In this document: positions 27,910 to 36,042 of the stretch, in pieces
Layout of the letters: each line of letters begins with the position of its first letter
Position numbering within the stretch: the stretch's first letter is position 1
Source of the DNA: Pseudomonadota bacterium
Lineage (GTDB): Bacteria; Pseudomonadota; Gammaproteobacteria; Halothiobacillales; Halothiobacillaceae
Reading direction: 5' to 3'
Length of the DNA: 64,000 nt
NCBI GenBank assembly: GCA_021801265.1
Contig: JAJYYE010000001.1
Span: 62,001-126,000, forward strand
Program-made: the position numbers and the translations under genes
Notes under the pieces: generated by a model
Told to the model about the DNA's origin: nothing
What the model saw: only the letters and a program-made list of their open reading frames with translations
Databases searched by the model: none

Positions 27910-29166
27910 ATGGATTACTCACTCGCACCAACCACTCACCCATCGCCGACGGCCTACGTGGGCCTGGCACCTTTTTTGCGCGCCAGCATCGCGGGCATTG
28001 ATTTACGTCACCTCGCGCAGACGACGCTTGAGGGCGTGGGACAAAATCCCAGCGAGGCAAATCTTTGGCTCAATCTCTCGACCTTGATGTTCAGCCTGGG
28101 TCAACGTGAGGCCGGCTTTGCGACGCAAAACCAGGCATTGGCGCTGCAAAGGCAATTTGACGTATTAGCCGATATCCAACCTGCGCGGTTGCGCCTACTG
28201 TTATTGATGGTGCCTGGCGACGTGGCCGCAAATACGCCACTCGACTGTTTGCTCGAACACAGTGATATCGATTTACGGGTTTACTTCACGCTGCCTGATG
28301 CCGTGCTACCAACGCCAATCCCCCCCCATGATGCGGTGTTTATTGCCTTGGGCGACACCCCAGAAAATCGACCGATTCTGGCCGCGTTAGCATCCACGCT
28401 TGCGTACTGGCCAAAGCCCGTGCTGAATCCACCCCAGGCAATCCCCCATACGGAACGCGCACAAGCCAGCCAATTACTGCAAGACATTCCTGGGGTTCTA
28501 ATGCCATCGACCATAGCAGCAACACGGGCTGAGCTTGAGCGCGTGGCTCAGGGTTCACGTAAGCTAACCTGCATTGCAGCTGAGCTGGAGTTTCCCGTCA
28601 TCGTCAGACCGCAAGATTCTCATGCCGGACGTGACCTGGACAAAATCGAGGATTCGGCGGCATTGGAGGCATATTTGGCACGCGTCGAGGCGATTGAATT
28701 TTTCATCGCACGATTTATTGATTACCGTAGTGCCGATGGCCTTTTCCGCAAATTTCGGATTGCCCTGGTTAATGGCGAGCCATTTGTCGCGCACATGGCG
28801 ATTTCCAGCCACTGGATGATCCATTATGTGAACGCGGGCATGTATGAGGATGCGCATAAACGGGATGAAGAAGCGCAATTCATGACTCAATTTGCAGGTT
28901 TCAGCCTACACCATCGTGCCGCACTCGAGGCGATCTCTGCACGGATGGGGTTGGATTATGTCTGTTTTGATGGGGCTGAAACCCAAGACGGCCGATTACT
29001 GATTTTTGAAATCGATCATGTCATGGTCGTCCATGCCATGGATCTTCCCACCCTATTCCCTTACAAGGCCGAACCGATTAAGCGCATCCAAACTGCCTTC
29101 CGGCAGATGGTACTCGACCGATTGGCATCTCACTCTGCTCATCGATCGCCCACACACCCTAACTAA
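27910..29166 (+). CDS. ATP-grasp protein with TPR-like N-terminus, function unknown
   Basis: A 418-residue soluble protein. The N-terminal part (about 18-85: GLAPFLRASIAGIDL, NPSEANLWLNLSTLM, GQREAGFATQNQALALQ) looks like two or three TPR helices. A middle domain (about 95-195: LLLMVPGDVAANTPLDCLL, HDAVFIALGDTPENRPIL) is followed by a RimK-like ATP-grasp region with VIVRPQDSHAGRDLDKIED (about 230-248), which holds the nucleotide-binding Lys/Arg loop, and the Mg site LLIFEIDHVMVVHAMD (about 364-379), where the usual E-x-N is E-I-D. ATP-grasp enzymes join a carboxyl to an amine or thiol; the substrate is unknown. It is 15 bp before serC and probably cotranscribed with it. Confidence 0.72.
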   Translation: MDYSLAPTTHPSPTAYVGLAPFLRASIAGIDLRHLAQTTLEGVGQNPSEANLWLNLSTLMFSLGQREAGFATQNQALALQRQFDVLADIQPARLRLLLLMVPGDVAANTPLDCLLEHSDIDLRVYFTLPDAVLPTPIPPHDAVFIALGDTPENRPILAALASTLAYWPKPVLNPPQAIPHTERAQASQLLQDIPGVLMPSTIAATRAELERVAQGSRKLTCIAAELEFPVIVRPQDSHAGRDLDKIEDSAALEAYLARVEAIEFFIARFIDYRSADGLFRKFRIALVNGEPFVAHMAISSHWMIHYVNAGMYEDAHKRDEEAQFMTQFAGFSLHHRAALEAISARMGLDYVCFDGAETQDGRLLIFEIDHVMVVHAMDLPTLFPYKAEPIKRIQTAFRQMVLDRLASHSAHRSPTHPN

Positions 29167-29181
29167 CCCTGTGGATCAATA

Positions 29182-30297
29182 ATGCCCGTCTCAACCCGCA
29201 TCAACCCCAATAATGCCCTGAATTTTTCCGGAGGACCGGGCGCATTGCCGCAAGCGGTGCTCGCGCAAGTCCAGGACGCCATTCTGAATGTACCCGAAGT
29301 GGGGTTATCCGTATTGGGCATCAGCCACCGCTCGGATTGGTTCGCTGGCGTGGTGCAAGAGCTGGAAAACAATATCCGACAACTCCTTGGGCTTGATTTG
29401 TCCTATCACGTTTTATTTTTGCAGGGCGGCGCCACGCAACAATTTTCAATGGTGCCGATGACCTTGCTTCACGGCAAAACTCAACCGCCCGAGTATCTAC
29501 ATACCGGCTACTGGAGTGGCAAAGTACTGGGTGAGGCCCGCCACGAAACGCCACTGCGGGTATTATGGAGCGGCGAACAGGAAGGGTTCTCACGCCTACC
29601 GAGGGATGAGGAGCTGCAATTTTCTGCTGATGCGCCCTATTTCCATTACATTTCAAATGAAACGGTCGAGGGCTTGCAATTTAATCGGGTGCTCGGGCGG
29701 GACGACGTGCCGCGTGTGTGTGATATGTCGTCAGATTTTTTATCCAAACCGTGTGAAGCCGACCGTTTTTCCCTGATTTACGCCCACGCGCAAAAAAATA
29801 TTGGCCCGGCCGGGGTCACGGTCGTGCTGATTCGGGATGAACTGCTGCACGACATGCCGGACAACCTACCCGGCTGGCTGGATTATCGCAGCCATATCAC
29901 AGCGCATTCCAATTACAACACACCGCCGGTGTTTGCGATTTATGTGGTGTTGCTGGTCACCCGCTGGTTGCTCCGCGACGTCAGTGGATTGACCAACATG
30001 AGTGCCATCAATCAACGTAAAGCTGCCCTACTTTATGCCGCATTGGATGACAGCGATGGATTTTATCGGGGCCGCACCGCGCGGGAAGATCGATCACTCA
30101 TGAATGTTGTATTTAATCTGGATTCCGCTGCGCGCGAGCAACAATTTTTAGCGGCCAGCCAACGGGCCGGTTTTTCGGGATTATCGGGGCATCGTGCGAT
30201 TGGTGGGGTCCGTGCCTCCATTTATAATGGCCTTGAACTCAACGCCGTTGAGCAATTAACACAATTTATGCGGGATTTTCAACAGAAGACACGCTGA
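29182..30297 (+). CDS. serC: Phosphoserine aminotransferase
   Basis: A 371-residue PLP-dependent class V aminotransferase that converts 3-phosphohydroxypyruvate and glutamate to phosphoserine, and also acts in pyridoxal phosphate synthesis. Signature features: NFSGGPGALPQAVL at the N-terminus, LGISHRSDWF, FLQGGATQQFSMVPM (PLP phosphate-binding), CDMSSDFLSKP, and the PLP lysine in YAHAQKNIGPAGVT (about Lys204). HRAIGGVRASIYNGL near the end is also typical. The length is slightly above E. coli SerC (362). It lies between the ATP-grasp gene (15 bp) and nudJ (20 bp). Confidence 0.96.
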   Translation: MPVSTRINPNNALNFSGGPGALPQAVLAQVQDAILNVPEVGLSVLGISHRSDWFAGVVQELENNIRQLLGLDLSYHVLFLQGGATQQFSMVPMTLLHGKTQPPEYLHTGYWSGKVLGEARHETPLRVLWSGEQEGFSRLPRDEELQFSADAPYFHYISNETVEGLQFNRVLGRDDVPRVCDMSSDFLSKPCEADRFSLIYAHAQKNIGPAGVTVVLIRDELLHDMPDNLPGWLDYRSHITAHSNYNTPPVFAIYVVLLVTRWLLRDVSGLTNMSAINQRKAALLYAALDDSDGFYRGRTAREDRSLMNVVFNLDSAAREQQFLAASQRAGFSGLSGHRAIGGVRASIYNGLELNAVEQLTQFMRDFQQKTR

Positions 30298-30317
30298 TAA
30301 TCCCGTATAATTCACGC

Positions 30318-30788
30318 ATGAATCCCCTTCCTGAACGCCCCTTATCTGCCATTACCGTTGCTGGCATTGTGTATCGCGATCATCAATTCCTGATGGTTGA
30401 AGAATTCATTGCCGGGCAAAGCAAACTCAACCAGCCCGCCGGGCACGTTGAACCCGGAGAATGTCTCATCGACGCCGTGGTGCGAGAAGTCCGAGAGGAA
30501 ACACGATATCGCTTTTATCCCGAAGCACTGCTGGGGATTTATCACAGCAATCCGCTTGAGGGGCACCGCATTCTTCGGGTGGCCATCATCGGATCAGTCG
30601 ATGCAGAACCTGACCCTGATCCCTTGGATAGTGGGATTCTTGCCGTACACTGGCTCGACAACCAAACCATTGAAACACAACGGACCGCATTGCGTTCACC
30701 CTTCGTCACCTTGTGCATCCAAGACTATCTGCGGGGGCAGCGGTTTGATCTCGCCACCCTGCATTCGCTAACGGGGGCCGCACGATGA
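30318..30788 (+). CDS. nudJ: Nudix hydrolase NudJ
   Basis: A 156-residue Nudix enzyme similar to NudJ (E. coli 153), which hydrolyses nucleoside di- and triphosphates and thiamine pyrophosphate. The Nudix box [20 protein letters not shown] is intact in the metal-binding REVREE part, but the usual Gly two places after it is replaced by Arg (EETRY). The N-terminal strand [18 protein letters not shown] and the later [12 protein letters not shown] match the family. Its stop overlaps the mnmA start (ATGA, 30785-30788); nudJ-mnmA-hflD order is common in gammaproteobacteria and supports the name. Confidence 0.9.
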   Translation: MNPLPERPLSAITVAGIVYRDHQFLMVEEFIAGQSKLNQPAGHVEPGECLIDAVVREVREETRYRFYPEALLGIYHSNPLEGHRILRVAIIGSVDAEPDPDPLDSGILAVHWLDNQTIETQRTALRSPFVTLCIQDYLRGQRFDLATLHSLTGAAR

Positions 30789-31903
30789 CTGTGACACACA
30801 AGGCACCGCAGGATACCCGCGTCATTGTCGGCTTATCGGGCGGAGTCGACTCCTCTGTTGCTGCGCTGCGCTTGCTGGAGGCGGGTTATCAGGTTGAAGG
30901 CCTGTTCATGAAAAACTGGGAAGGCGACGATAACGATGAGTATTGCGCCGCCAAAGCCGACATGCTCGACGCACTTTCCGTCGCAGATCGCTTAGGCATT
31001 GAGTTCCATTTCGTCAATTTTTCCCAGGATTATTGGGATCGCGTCTTCGCGCATTTCTTATCGGAATATCAAGCCGGCCGCACGCCAAACCCGGATATTT
31101 TATGTAACCGCGAAATTAAATTCCGGGCGTTTCTTGATCATGCCAAAACGCTAGGTGCTGATTTTATTGCCACGGGGCATTATGCTCGGGTCACTCACGC
31201 AAACGCAGTCCCCGGCAGCAATACCCGCTTGCTCAAAGGACTGGATGCGAATAAAGATCAAAGTTATTTTTTACACGCGTTAAACCAAGAACAATTAACT
31301 GCAACATTGTTCCCCGTGGGTGAACTCGATAAACCCGACGTGCGTAAAATGGCGGAAGTGGCGGGCTTTAAAACTGCTGCCAAAAAAGACTCAACCGGTA
31401 TTTGTTTTATTGGCGAACGGCGATTCAGCGATTTTCTTAGAACCTACCTGCCCGCGCAACCGGGCGATATTGTTACGTTAAGCGGCGCAGTCATTGGCGA
31501 GCATCAGGGCTTGATGTATCACACCATTGGTCAGAGGCAGGGTTTACGGGTGGGCGGATTGCGCGATCAAGGCGACAAGCCCTGGTATGTCGCCGCCAAA
31601 GATCTAGCGCGTAACCGCTTAATTGTGGCGCAAGGTCAGGATCATCCCGCCTTGTTCGCCCCGGCGTTACATGCGGGCCAAATTCACTGGATTAACGAAC
31701 CCGTCGAACGCTCCCTTCAGGTAACCGCCAAGATTCGCTATCGCCAACCCGATCAGGCGTGTCGTGTGTGGCAAATCGACGAAAACCTGCTGCGGGTGGA
31801 ATTCGACCAACCCCAACGCGCCATCACCCCCGGTCAATCCGTCGTATTTTACCAAGGGGAAGAGTGCCTGGGCGGCGCGGTGATCGAAGCCGCTGTCATT
31901 TAA
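30785..31903 (+). CDS. mnmA: tRNA 2-thiouridylase MnmA
   Basis: A 372-residue enzyme that puts sulfur on U34 of tRNAs for Lys, Glu and Gln, using persulfide from IscS through the Tus relay. The PP-loop [15 protein letters not shown] (about 13-27) activates the base with ATP. The two catalytic cysteines are in [11 protein letters not shown] (about Cys105) and [13 protein letters not shown] (about Cys206). [15 protein letters not shown] belongs to the C-terminal domain. The length matches E. coli MnmA (368). It overlaps nudJ by four bases and is followed by hflD 77 bp later. Confidence 0.97.
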   Translation: MTVTHKAPQDTRVIVGLSGGVDSSVAALRLLEAGYQVEGLFMKNWEGDDNDEYCAAKADMLDALSVADRLGIEFHFVNFSQDYWDRVFAHFLSEYQAGRTPNPDILCNREIKFRAFLDHAKTLGADFIATGHYARVTHANAVPGSNTRLLKGLDANKDQSYFLHALNQEQLTATLFPVGELDKPDVRKMAEVAGFKTAAKKDSTGICFIGERRFSDFLRTYLPAQPGDIVTLSGAVIGEHQGLMYHTIGQRQGLRVGGLRDQGDKPWYVAAKDLARNRLIVAQGQDHPALFAPALHAGQIHWINEPVERSLQVTAKIRYRQPDQACRVWQIDENLLRVEFDQPQRAITPGQSVVFYQGEECLGGAVIEAAVI

Positions 31904-31980
31904 TGCCGACACTACGGACATTCGCGTAGAATCCTGCCTATTGCTTTAGTGCCCATTTCTTCCATACAAACACACACATC

Positions 31981-32607
31981 ATGAATACCATCGAAGACCA
32001 ATCCATCGCCATCGCCGGCATTTTGCAATGCTGTCGCCTCATACACCAACTCGCCTATATGGGTAAAGTCGAGCACGAACATGCGTTGGCAACCAATATT
32101 CGCTCGCTGTTTAGTTTTGATCCCAAAGACACCGCAGATACCTTCGGCGGGGTTCATGAATTAAATCTGGGATTTGAAACCTTCTTAAAGCTGCTATCCG
32201 GCGCCGATCGCCAGCCATCGGATACCGAAATGATTCGTTACGCCGTGAATTTGATTAATGTAACCAAGGTTTTTTTGAATGAACCGGAGATGGTGAAAAA
32301 GGTGTTTGCGCGGCTTGAAACCCTCAAACCTTCGCTCACTGAGCACGGGGTGGATGATGGCTTGATGACCGACCTCAACCAGCTGTACCGTGAAACCATC
32401 AGCAATCTGCCCGTGCGGATTGTGATTAATGGCGAAAAGCGGTTTTTGGAAGAGCCGCGGGTTTCCAATCAAATTCGCAGCCTGTTACTGGCGGCAATCC
32501 GCGCTACCGTGCTATGGCGACAGGTGGGCGGCAATCGATGGTCACTGGTACTCCGGCGGGCGAAGTACCTTGACGCCGCACGTAAGCTCAGCATCGGGCA
32601 CGCCTAG
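31981..32607 (+). CDS. hflD: HflD, lysogenisation regulator homologue
   Basis: A 208-residue, mostly helical, membrane-associated protein (E. coli 213). The start DQSIAIAGILQCCRLIHQLA, the GGVHELNLGFETFLKLL segment and RAVLW-like helix RATVLWRQVGGNRWSLVLRR are characteristic. In E. coli HflD binds phage lambda CII; its housekeeping role is unclear. It follows mnmA as in E. coli, but purB, the usual next gene, is missing and the leftward DUF2818/nuo block begins instead. Confidence 0.93.
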   Translation: MNTIEDQSIAIAGILQCCRLIHQLAYMGKVEHEHALATNIRSLFSFDPKDTADTFGGVHELNLGFETFLKLLSGADRQPSDTEMIRYAVNLINVTKVFLNEPEMVKKVFARLETLKPSLTEHGVDDGLMTDLNQLYRETISNLPVRIVINGEKRFLEEPRVSNQIRSLLLAAIRATVLWRQVGGNRWSLVLRRAKYLDAARKLSIGHA

Positions 32608-32614
32608 GGCCTAC

Positions 32615-32633
32615 GGGGGGTGGGGTGCCCCCC
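32615..32633. other. G/C stem-loop between hflD and DUF2818
   Basis: GGGGGG (32615-32620) and CCCCCC (32628-32633) form a 6-bp stem with a 7-base loop between two convergent genes. There is no T-run on either strand, so it is not a standard terminator; it could still pause transcription or protect RNA ends. Confidence 0.4.
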
Positions 32634-32657
32634 TGTTCCAGGGGATGCGTGGGCAGC

Positions 32658-32984
32658 CTACCGGGCAGAAGCTGAGATTTGCCGACGAAGTTGATATTGC
32701 CAAACAAACCCTGGCGCGGCCAAGGTGGCGAACATGAACAGGGTGACTACCCAAAACTCCCACGGCTTATGCTGAATGCCACCGATTTGGTTTTCCAGAA
32801 AAAAACCAATCCCCATCCCGACCCCATACAGGACAAACCATTCAACCAACCGAAACCAGAACGGTTTCAAATAACCCGCAGCAACCACCGGGATGAACAA
32901 AAAGAGTCGTTGATTGAAAAATGGCACATTGGCCAAGACGAGTAGCGCCAGAATATAACCTTGAACCAGCGTATCGCTAACCAT
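32658..32984 (-). CDS. DUF2818-family small membrane protein
   Basis: A 108-residue inner-membrane protein with three or four hydrophobic helices: VQGYILALLVLANVPFFNQR, LFLFIPVVAAGYLKPFW, LVEWFVLYGVGMGIGFFLEN and WVVTLFMFATLAAPGFVWQY. These match the DUF2818 family, often found directly after nuoN, especially in betaproteobacteria. I chose the ATG at 32984 because GGGAG lies 7 bases upstream; the longer frame from 33008 puts that site inside the gene. It begins 46 bp after nuoN. The function is unknown; the constant link to nuo suggests a role with complex I. Confidence 0.85.
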   Translation of the reverse strand: MVSDTLVQGYILALLVLANVPFFNQRLFLFIPVVAAGYLKPFWFRLVEWFVLYGVGMGIGFFLENQIGGIQHKPWEFWVVTLFMFATLAAPGFVWQYQLRRQISASAR

Positions 32985-33029
32985 CACATCTCTCCCAAAA
33001 TAAGCCAAAAAACGAGTACAGGGGGGAAA

Positions 33030-34496
33030 TCATCCACCGAATGCTCGAGTGGCTAGCCCAACCAATGCACTGGGAAACAGCCCCCAAATAAGCACCAACA
33101 GGCCACTCAGGGCCAAAACCCCTTGAACATTCCAATCCGCATTGACTGGCGTGGTATCGGTCGGTGCATCAAAGTAAACAAATTTGACGGCACGCAAGTA
33201 GTAGAAAGCCCCAATAACGGCCATTACCACGGCGTACACCGCTAACCACCACAACCCCACCCCTACGACAGCTTGCAGCACCGCAAGTTTCGCCCAGAAA
33301 CCCAAAGTGAAAGGAATTCCGGCCATGGAGAACATCAACAACAAGAATACAAAGGCCATCACCGGGCTACGATCATTCAAACCGTTCAGATCATCTAGAT
33401 TTTCCGCTTCATAACCTTGCCTTGCCAGGAGCAAAATCATGCCAAAAGCACCAATCGACATCACGACATAGGCGATAGCGTAAAACAAAGCCGCCGAATA
33501 GCCTGCCTGGGTGCCCGCCAAAATACCGAGCATAATAAAACCCACATGACTGATCGCCGAATAGGTGAGCATGCGTTTGAAGCTCGTTTGTGCAATGGCC
33601 ACGACGTTACCGATGGCCAGAGAAAGAACAACGGTGACAATGAGAATGGGTTGCCAATCGGACATCAGCCCCCCCATACCATCAACCAACAACCGAATCA
33701 CCATGGCGAGTGCCGCAATTTTCGGCGCAGTGGCTAAATACAGTGTAACGGCTGTGGGCGCCCCTTCATACACATCGGGCAACCACATGTGGAACGGCGC
33801 GATACCTAATTTAAACACAGCACCGACAACCAATAAGACGACTGCCGCCTTGAGTGCCAGTGAGGGTGAATCATGCGTGAGTGCAGTAGCGATGTCCGTC
33901 AACATCAATTGGCCGCCCGTCACGCCATACAGCAATGACATGCCATACAACAAAATCCCTGAAGCCAATGCGCCCAGAACAAAATACTTCATCGCGGCTT
34001 CCGATGCACGACCATCATCCCGTTTAAAGGCGGTCATGGCATACATCGCCAGCGACATAAGCTCGAGCCCCAAGTAAATCAGAAGCAAATGATTCGCTGA
34101 GATGAGAATCATCATGCCGAGCAAACCAAACAGCGCCAGCATGTAGTACTCGCCCTTATCCATCCCCCGATCACGCAGATACCCGCGTGACATCACCAGT
34201 ACGGCCGCGAGGGCCACATAGGAAACCAGTTTCATCAGGTCAGACATGGGATCGTTGACGACCATGCCACCGAAACTCAATCGCACCTCGGGAGACATGT
34301 GCAGCAGGGTGACGATAAACAACACAATCAACGTCAGCAACGTCAGCGCATAACTCACATTACGCCCGTGCCGGGGTAAAAAGGGATCGATCAATAAAAT
34401 CAGGCACGCCATGCCCGCGAGGATCATTTCGGGCAGGATCGGCATGAGATTCAAGGCTGCAATCGTCGGGAGTACATTCGGCATAACAGGGTTCAC
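33030..34496 (-). CDS. nuoN: NADH-quinone oxidoreductase subunit N
   Basis: A 488-residue antiporter-like subunit of complex I with about 14 membrane helices, one of the three proton-pumping units. Motifs include GLLGMMILISANHLLLIYLGLELMS around the conserved Glu of helix 5, KLGIAPFHMWLPDVYEGAPT (key Lys of helix 7) and TYSAISHVGFIMLG. The start is GTG at 34496, overlapping the nuoM stop (GTGA); an ATG 12 bases later is the alternative. Last nuo gene, followed by DUF2818. Confidence 0.97.
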   Translation of the reverse strand: MNPVMPNVLPTIAALNLMPILPEMILAGMACLILLIDPFLPRHGRNVSYALTLLTLIVLFIVTLLHMSPEVRLSFGGMVVNDPMSDLMKLVSYVALAAVLVMSRGYLRDRGMDKGEYYMLALFGLLGMMILISANHLLLIYLGLELMSLAMYAMTAFKRDDGRASEAAMKYFVLGALASGILLYGMSLLYGVTGGQLMLTDIATALTHDSPSLALKAAVVLLVVGAVFKLGIAPFHMWLPDVYEGAPTAVTLYLATAPKIAALAMVIRLLVDGMGGLMSDWQPILIVTVVLSLAIGNVVAIAQTSFKRMLTYSAISHVGFIMLGILAGTQAGYSAALFYAIAYVVMSIGAFGMILLLARQGYEAENLDDLNGLNDRSPVMAFVFLLLMFSMAGIPFTLGFWAKLAVLQAVVGVGLWWLAVYAVVMAVIGAFYYLRAVKFVYFDAPTDTTPVNADWNVQGVLALSGLLVLIWGLFPSALVGLATRAFGG

Positions 34497-36031
34497 AGCT
34501 TGGAGGTCAGCGCTTGTTGCGCAAGATGTTCAATCGTGGCGTGCATTAAATCGAGCAGCGGGTTCGGCCATACCCCGAGGAGAATAATCAGGAAAACCAA
34601 GCTCCCCAACATCCAGGCTTCACGAGGATTAACATCTTTAAGCTCGGCGACGCCCTGATGTTGAACTTCGCCAAAATACACCCGCTTCACCATCCATAAG
34701 GTATAGGAAGCGCCAATAATCAGCGTGAGTGCGGCAAAGAAGGCAATCCAGAAGTTGGCTTTGAATGCGGCAAGAATCACCATAAATTCGCCGACAAAAC
34801 CTGACGTTCCCGGCAAACCCACATTTGCCATGGCAAATACGACCATCATCGCCGCAAACCAGGGCATGGTGTTGACTACGCCGCCGTAGGCTGAAATTTC
34901 GCGGGAATGGAGACGGTCGTACAGTACACCAATGGACAAGAACATGGCGGCTGAAATCAGGCCATGGGAAATCATTTGCACCATGGCGCCTTCGAGCGCC
35001 AGCCGAATACCACTTCCGCCGACATTCAACGGGTTTTCGGCAATCATGAAAATCACAAATATACCGAGGGTGACAAATCCCATGTGCGAGATCGATGAGT
35101 AGGCCACCAGTTTTTTCATATCGCTTTGCGCCAGGGCAACAAAGCCGATATAGACAATGGCAATTAACGAGAAGGCGATAACCATGCCATCGAGCAATGC
35201 GGCGGCATCGGGCGTGATGGGGAGCGAGAATCGCAGAAAACCATAGCCCCCAATCTTGAGCATGATGGCCGCCAGAATGACCGACCCCCCGGTGGGCGCC
35301 TCAACATGGGCATCGGGTAACCACGTATGCACCGGCCACATCGGAATCTTGACGGCAAAGGCAATAAAGAAAGCCAAGAAGATAAGCACTTGTTCGGTCA
35401 AGGACAGGGGAAGCTGCTGCATGGCGAGAATTGAGAAGCTGCCGCCCTTGAAGTACATGTAAATCAGGGCGATCAGCATGAACACCGATCCTAAAAACGT
35501 ATACAAAAAGAATTTGATCGTCGCAAAAACCCGCTTCGGGCCACCCCAAATCCCAATCACGACAAACATTGGAATCAGCATGGCTTCAAAGAAGAAATAG
35601 AACACAATGGCATCCAGCGCGGCAAACGTGCCGTTCATCATGCCTTCCATAATCAGAAAGGCGGCAAGGTATTGATGTGCTTTTTCTTTAATGACTTCCC
35701 ACGCCGCAATGATGACCAGCACGGTGGTAAAGGTCGTCAAAATCAGCAGCGGCAGGGAAATGCCGTCCACGCCCAGATGGTAGTGAATACCCAATTGAGG
35801 AATCCAGGCCACCCGCTCCACAAACTGCATGGCATAGGTGTGCGTATCGAAGCGGGGCAATAAGGCAACGCTTAACCCAAAAACAACCCCGGAGCTGGCC
35901 AAAGCAAACCAACGTGCCCATTGCGCACGACCAGCGCCAAACCACATTACCAAGGCACCCGCAATGATCGGGAGCCACACAATCAGGCTAAGAATCGGCC
36001 AAGAAGAAGAAAACATTAAACCGGTGTCCAT
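34493..36031 (-). CDS. nuoM: NADH-quinone oxidoreductase subunit M
   Basis: A 512-residue antiporter-like subunit with about 14 helices. HLGVDGISLPLLILTTFTT, FFFEAMLIPMFVVIGIWGG (Glu144-type residue), AVKIPMWPVHTWLPDAHVEA (Lys of helix 7) and AYSSISHMGFVTLG are typical. I chose the ATG at 36031, overlapping the nuoL end by 13 bases; a frame reaching 36139 would lie inside nuoL and adds polar residues foreign to the family. An ATG at 36016 is also possible. Translationally coupled to nuoN. Confidence 0.95.
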   Translation of the reverse strand: MDTGLMFSSSWPILSLIVWLPIIAGALVMWFGAGRAQWARWFALASSGVVFGLSVALLPRFDTHTYAMQFVERVAWIPQLGIHYHLGVDGISLPLLILTTFTTVLVIIAAWEVIKEKAHQYLAAFLIMEGMMNGTFAALDAIVFYFFFEAMLIPMFVVIGIWGGPKRVFATIKFFLYTFLGSVFMLIALIYMYFKGGSFSILAMQQLPLSLTEQVLIFLAFFIAFAVKIPMWPVHTWLPDAHVEAPTGGSVILAAIMLKIGGYGFLRFSLPITPDAAALLDGMVIAFSLIAIVYIGFVALAQSDMKKLVAYSSISHMGFVTLGIFVIFMIAENPLNVGGSGIRLALEGAMVQMISHGLISAAMFLSIGVLYDRLHSREISAYGGVVNTMPWFAAMMVVFAMANVGLPGTSGFVGEFMVILAAFKANFWIAFFAALTLIIGASYTLWMVKRVYFGEVQHQGVAELKDVNPREAWMLGSLVFLIILLGVWPNPLLDLMHATIEHLAQQALTSKL

Positions 36032-36042
36032 CTCGAAAAGGG

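Noticed and set aside
27773-28087. Rightward open frame of 104 codons overlapping the ATP-grasp gene start
   Set aside because: The second half lies out of phase inside the ATP-grasp gene, the protein is Arg/His-rich like a shadow frame, and there is no ribosome site. A precursor peptide for the ATP-grasp enzyme was considered but nothing supports it.
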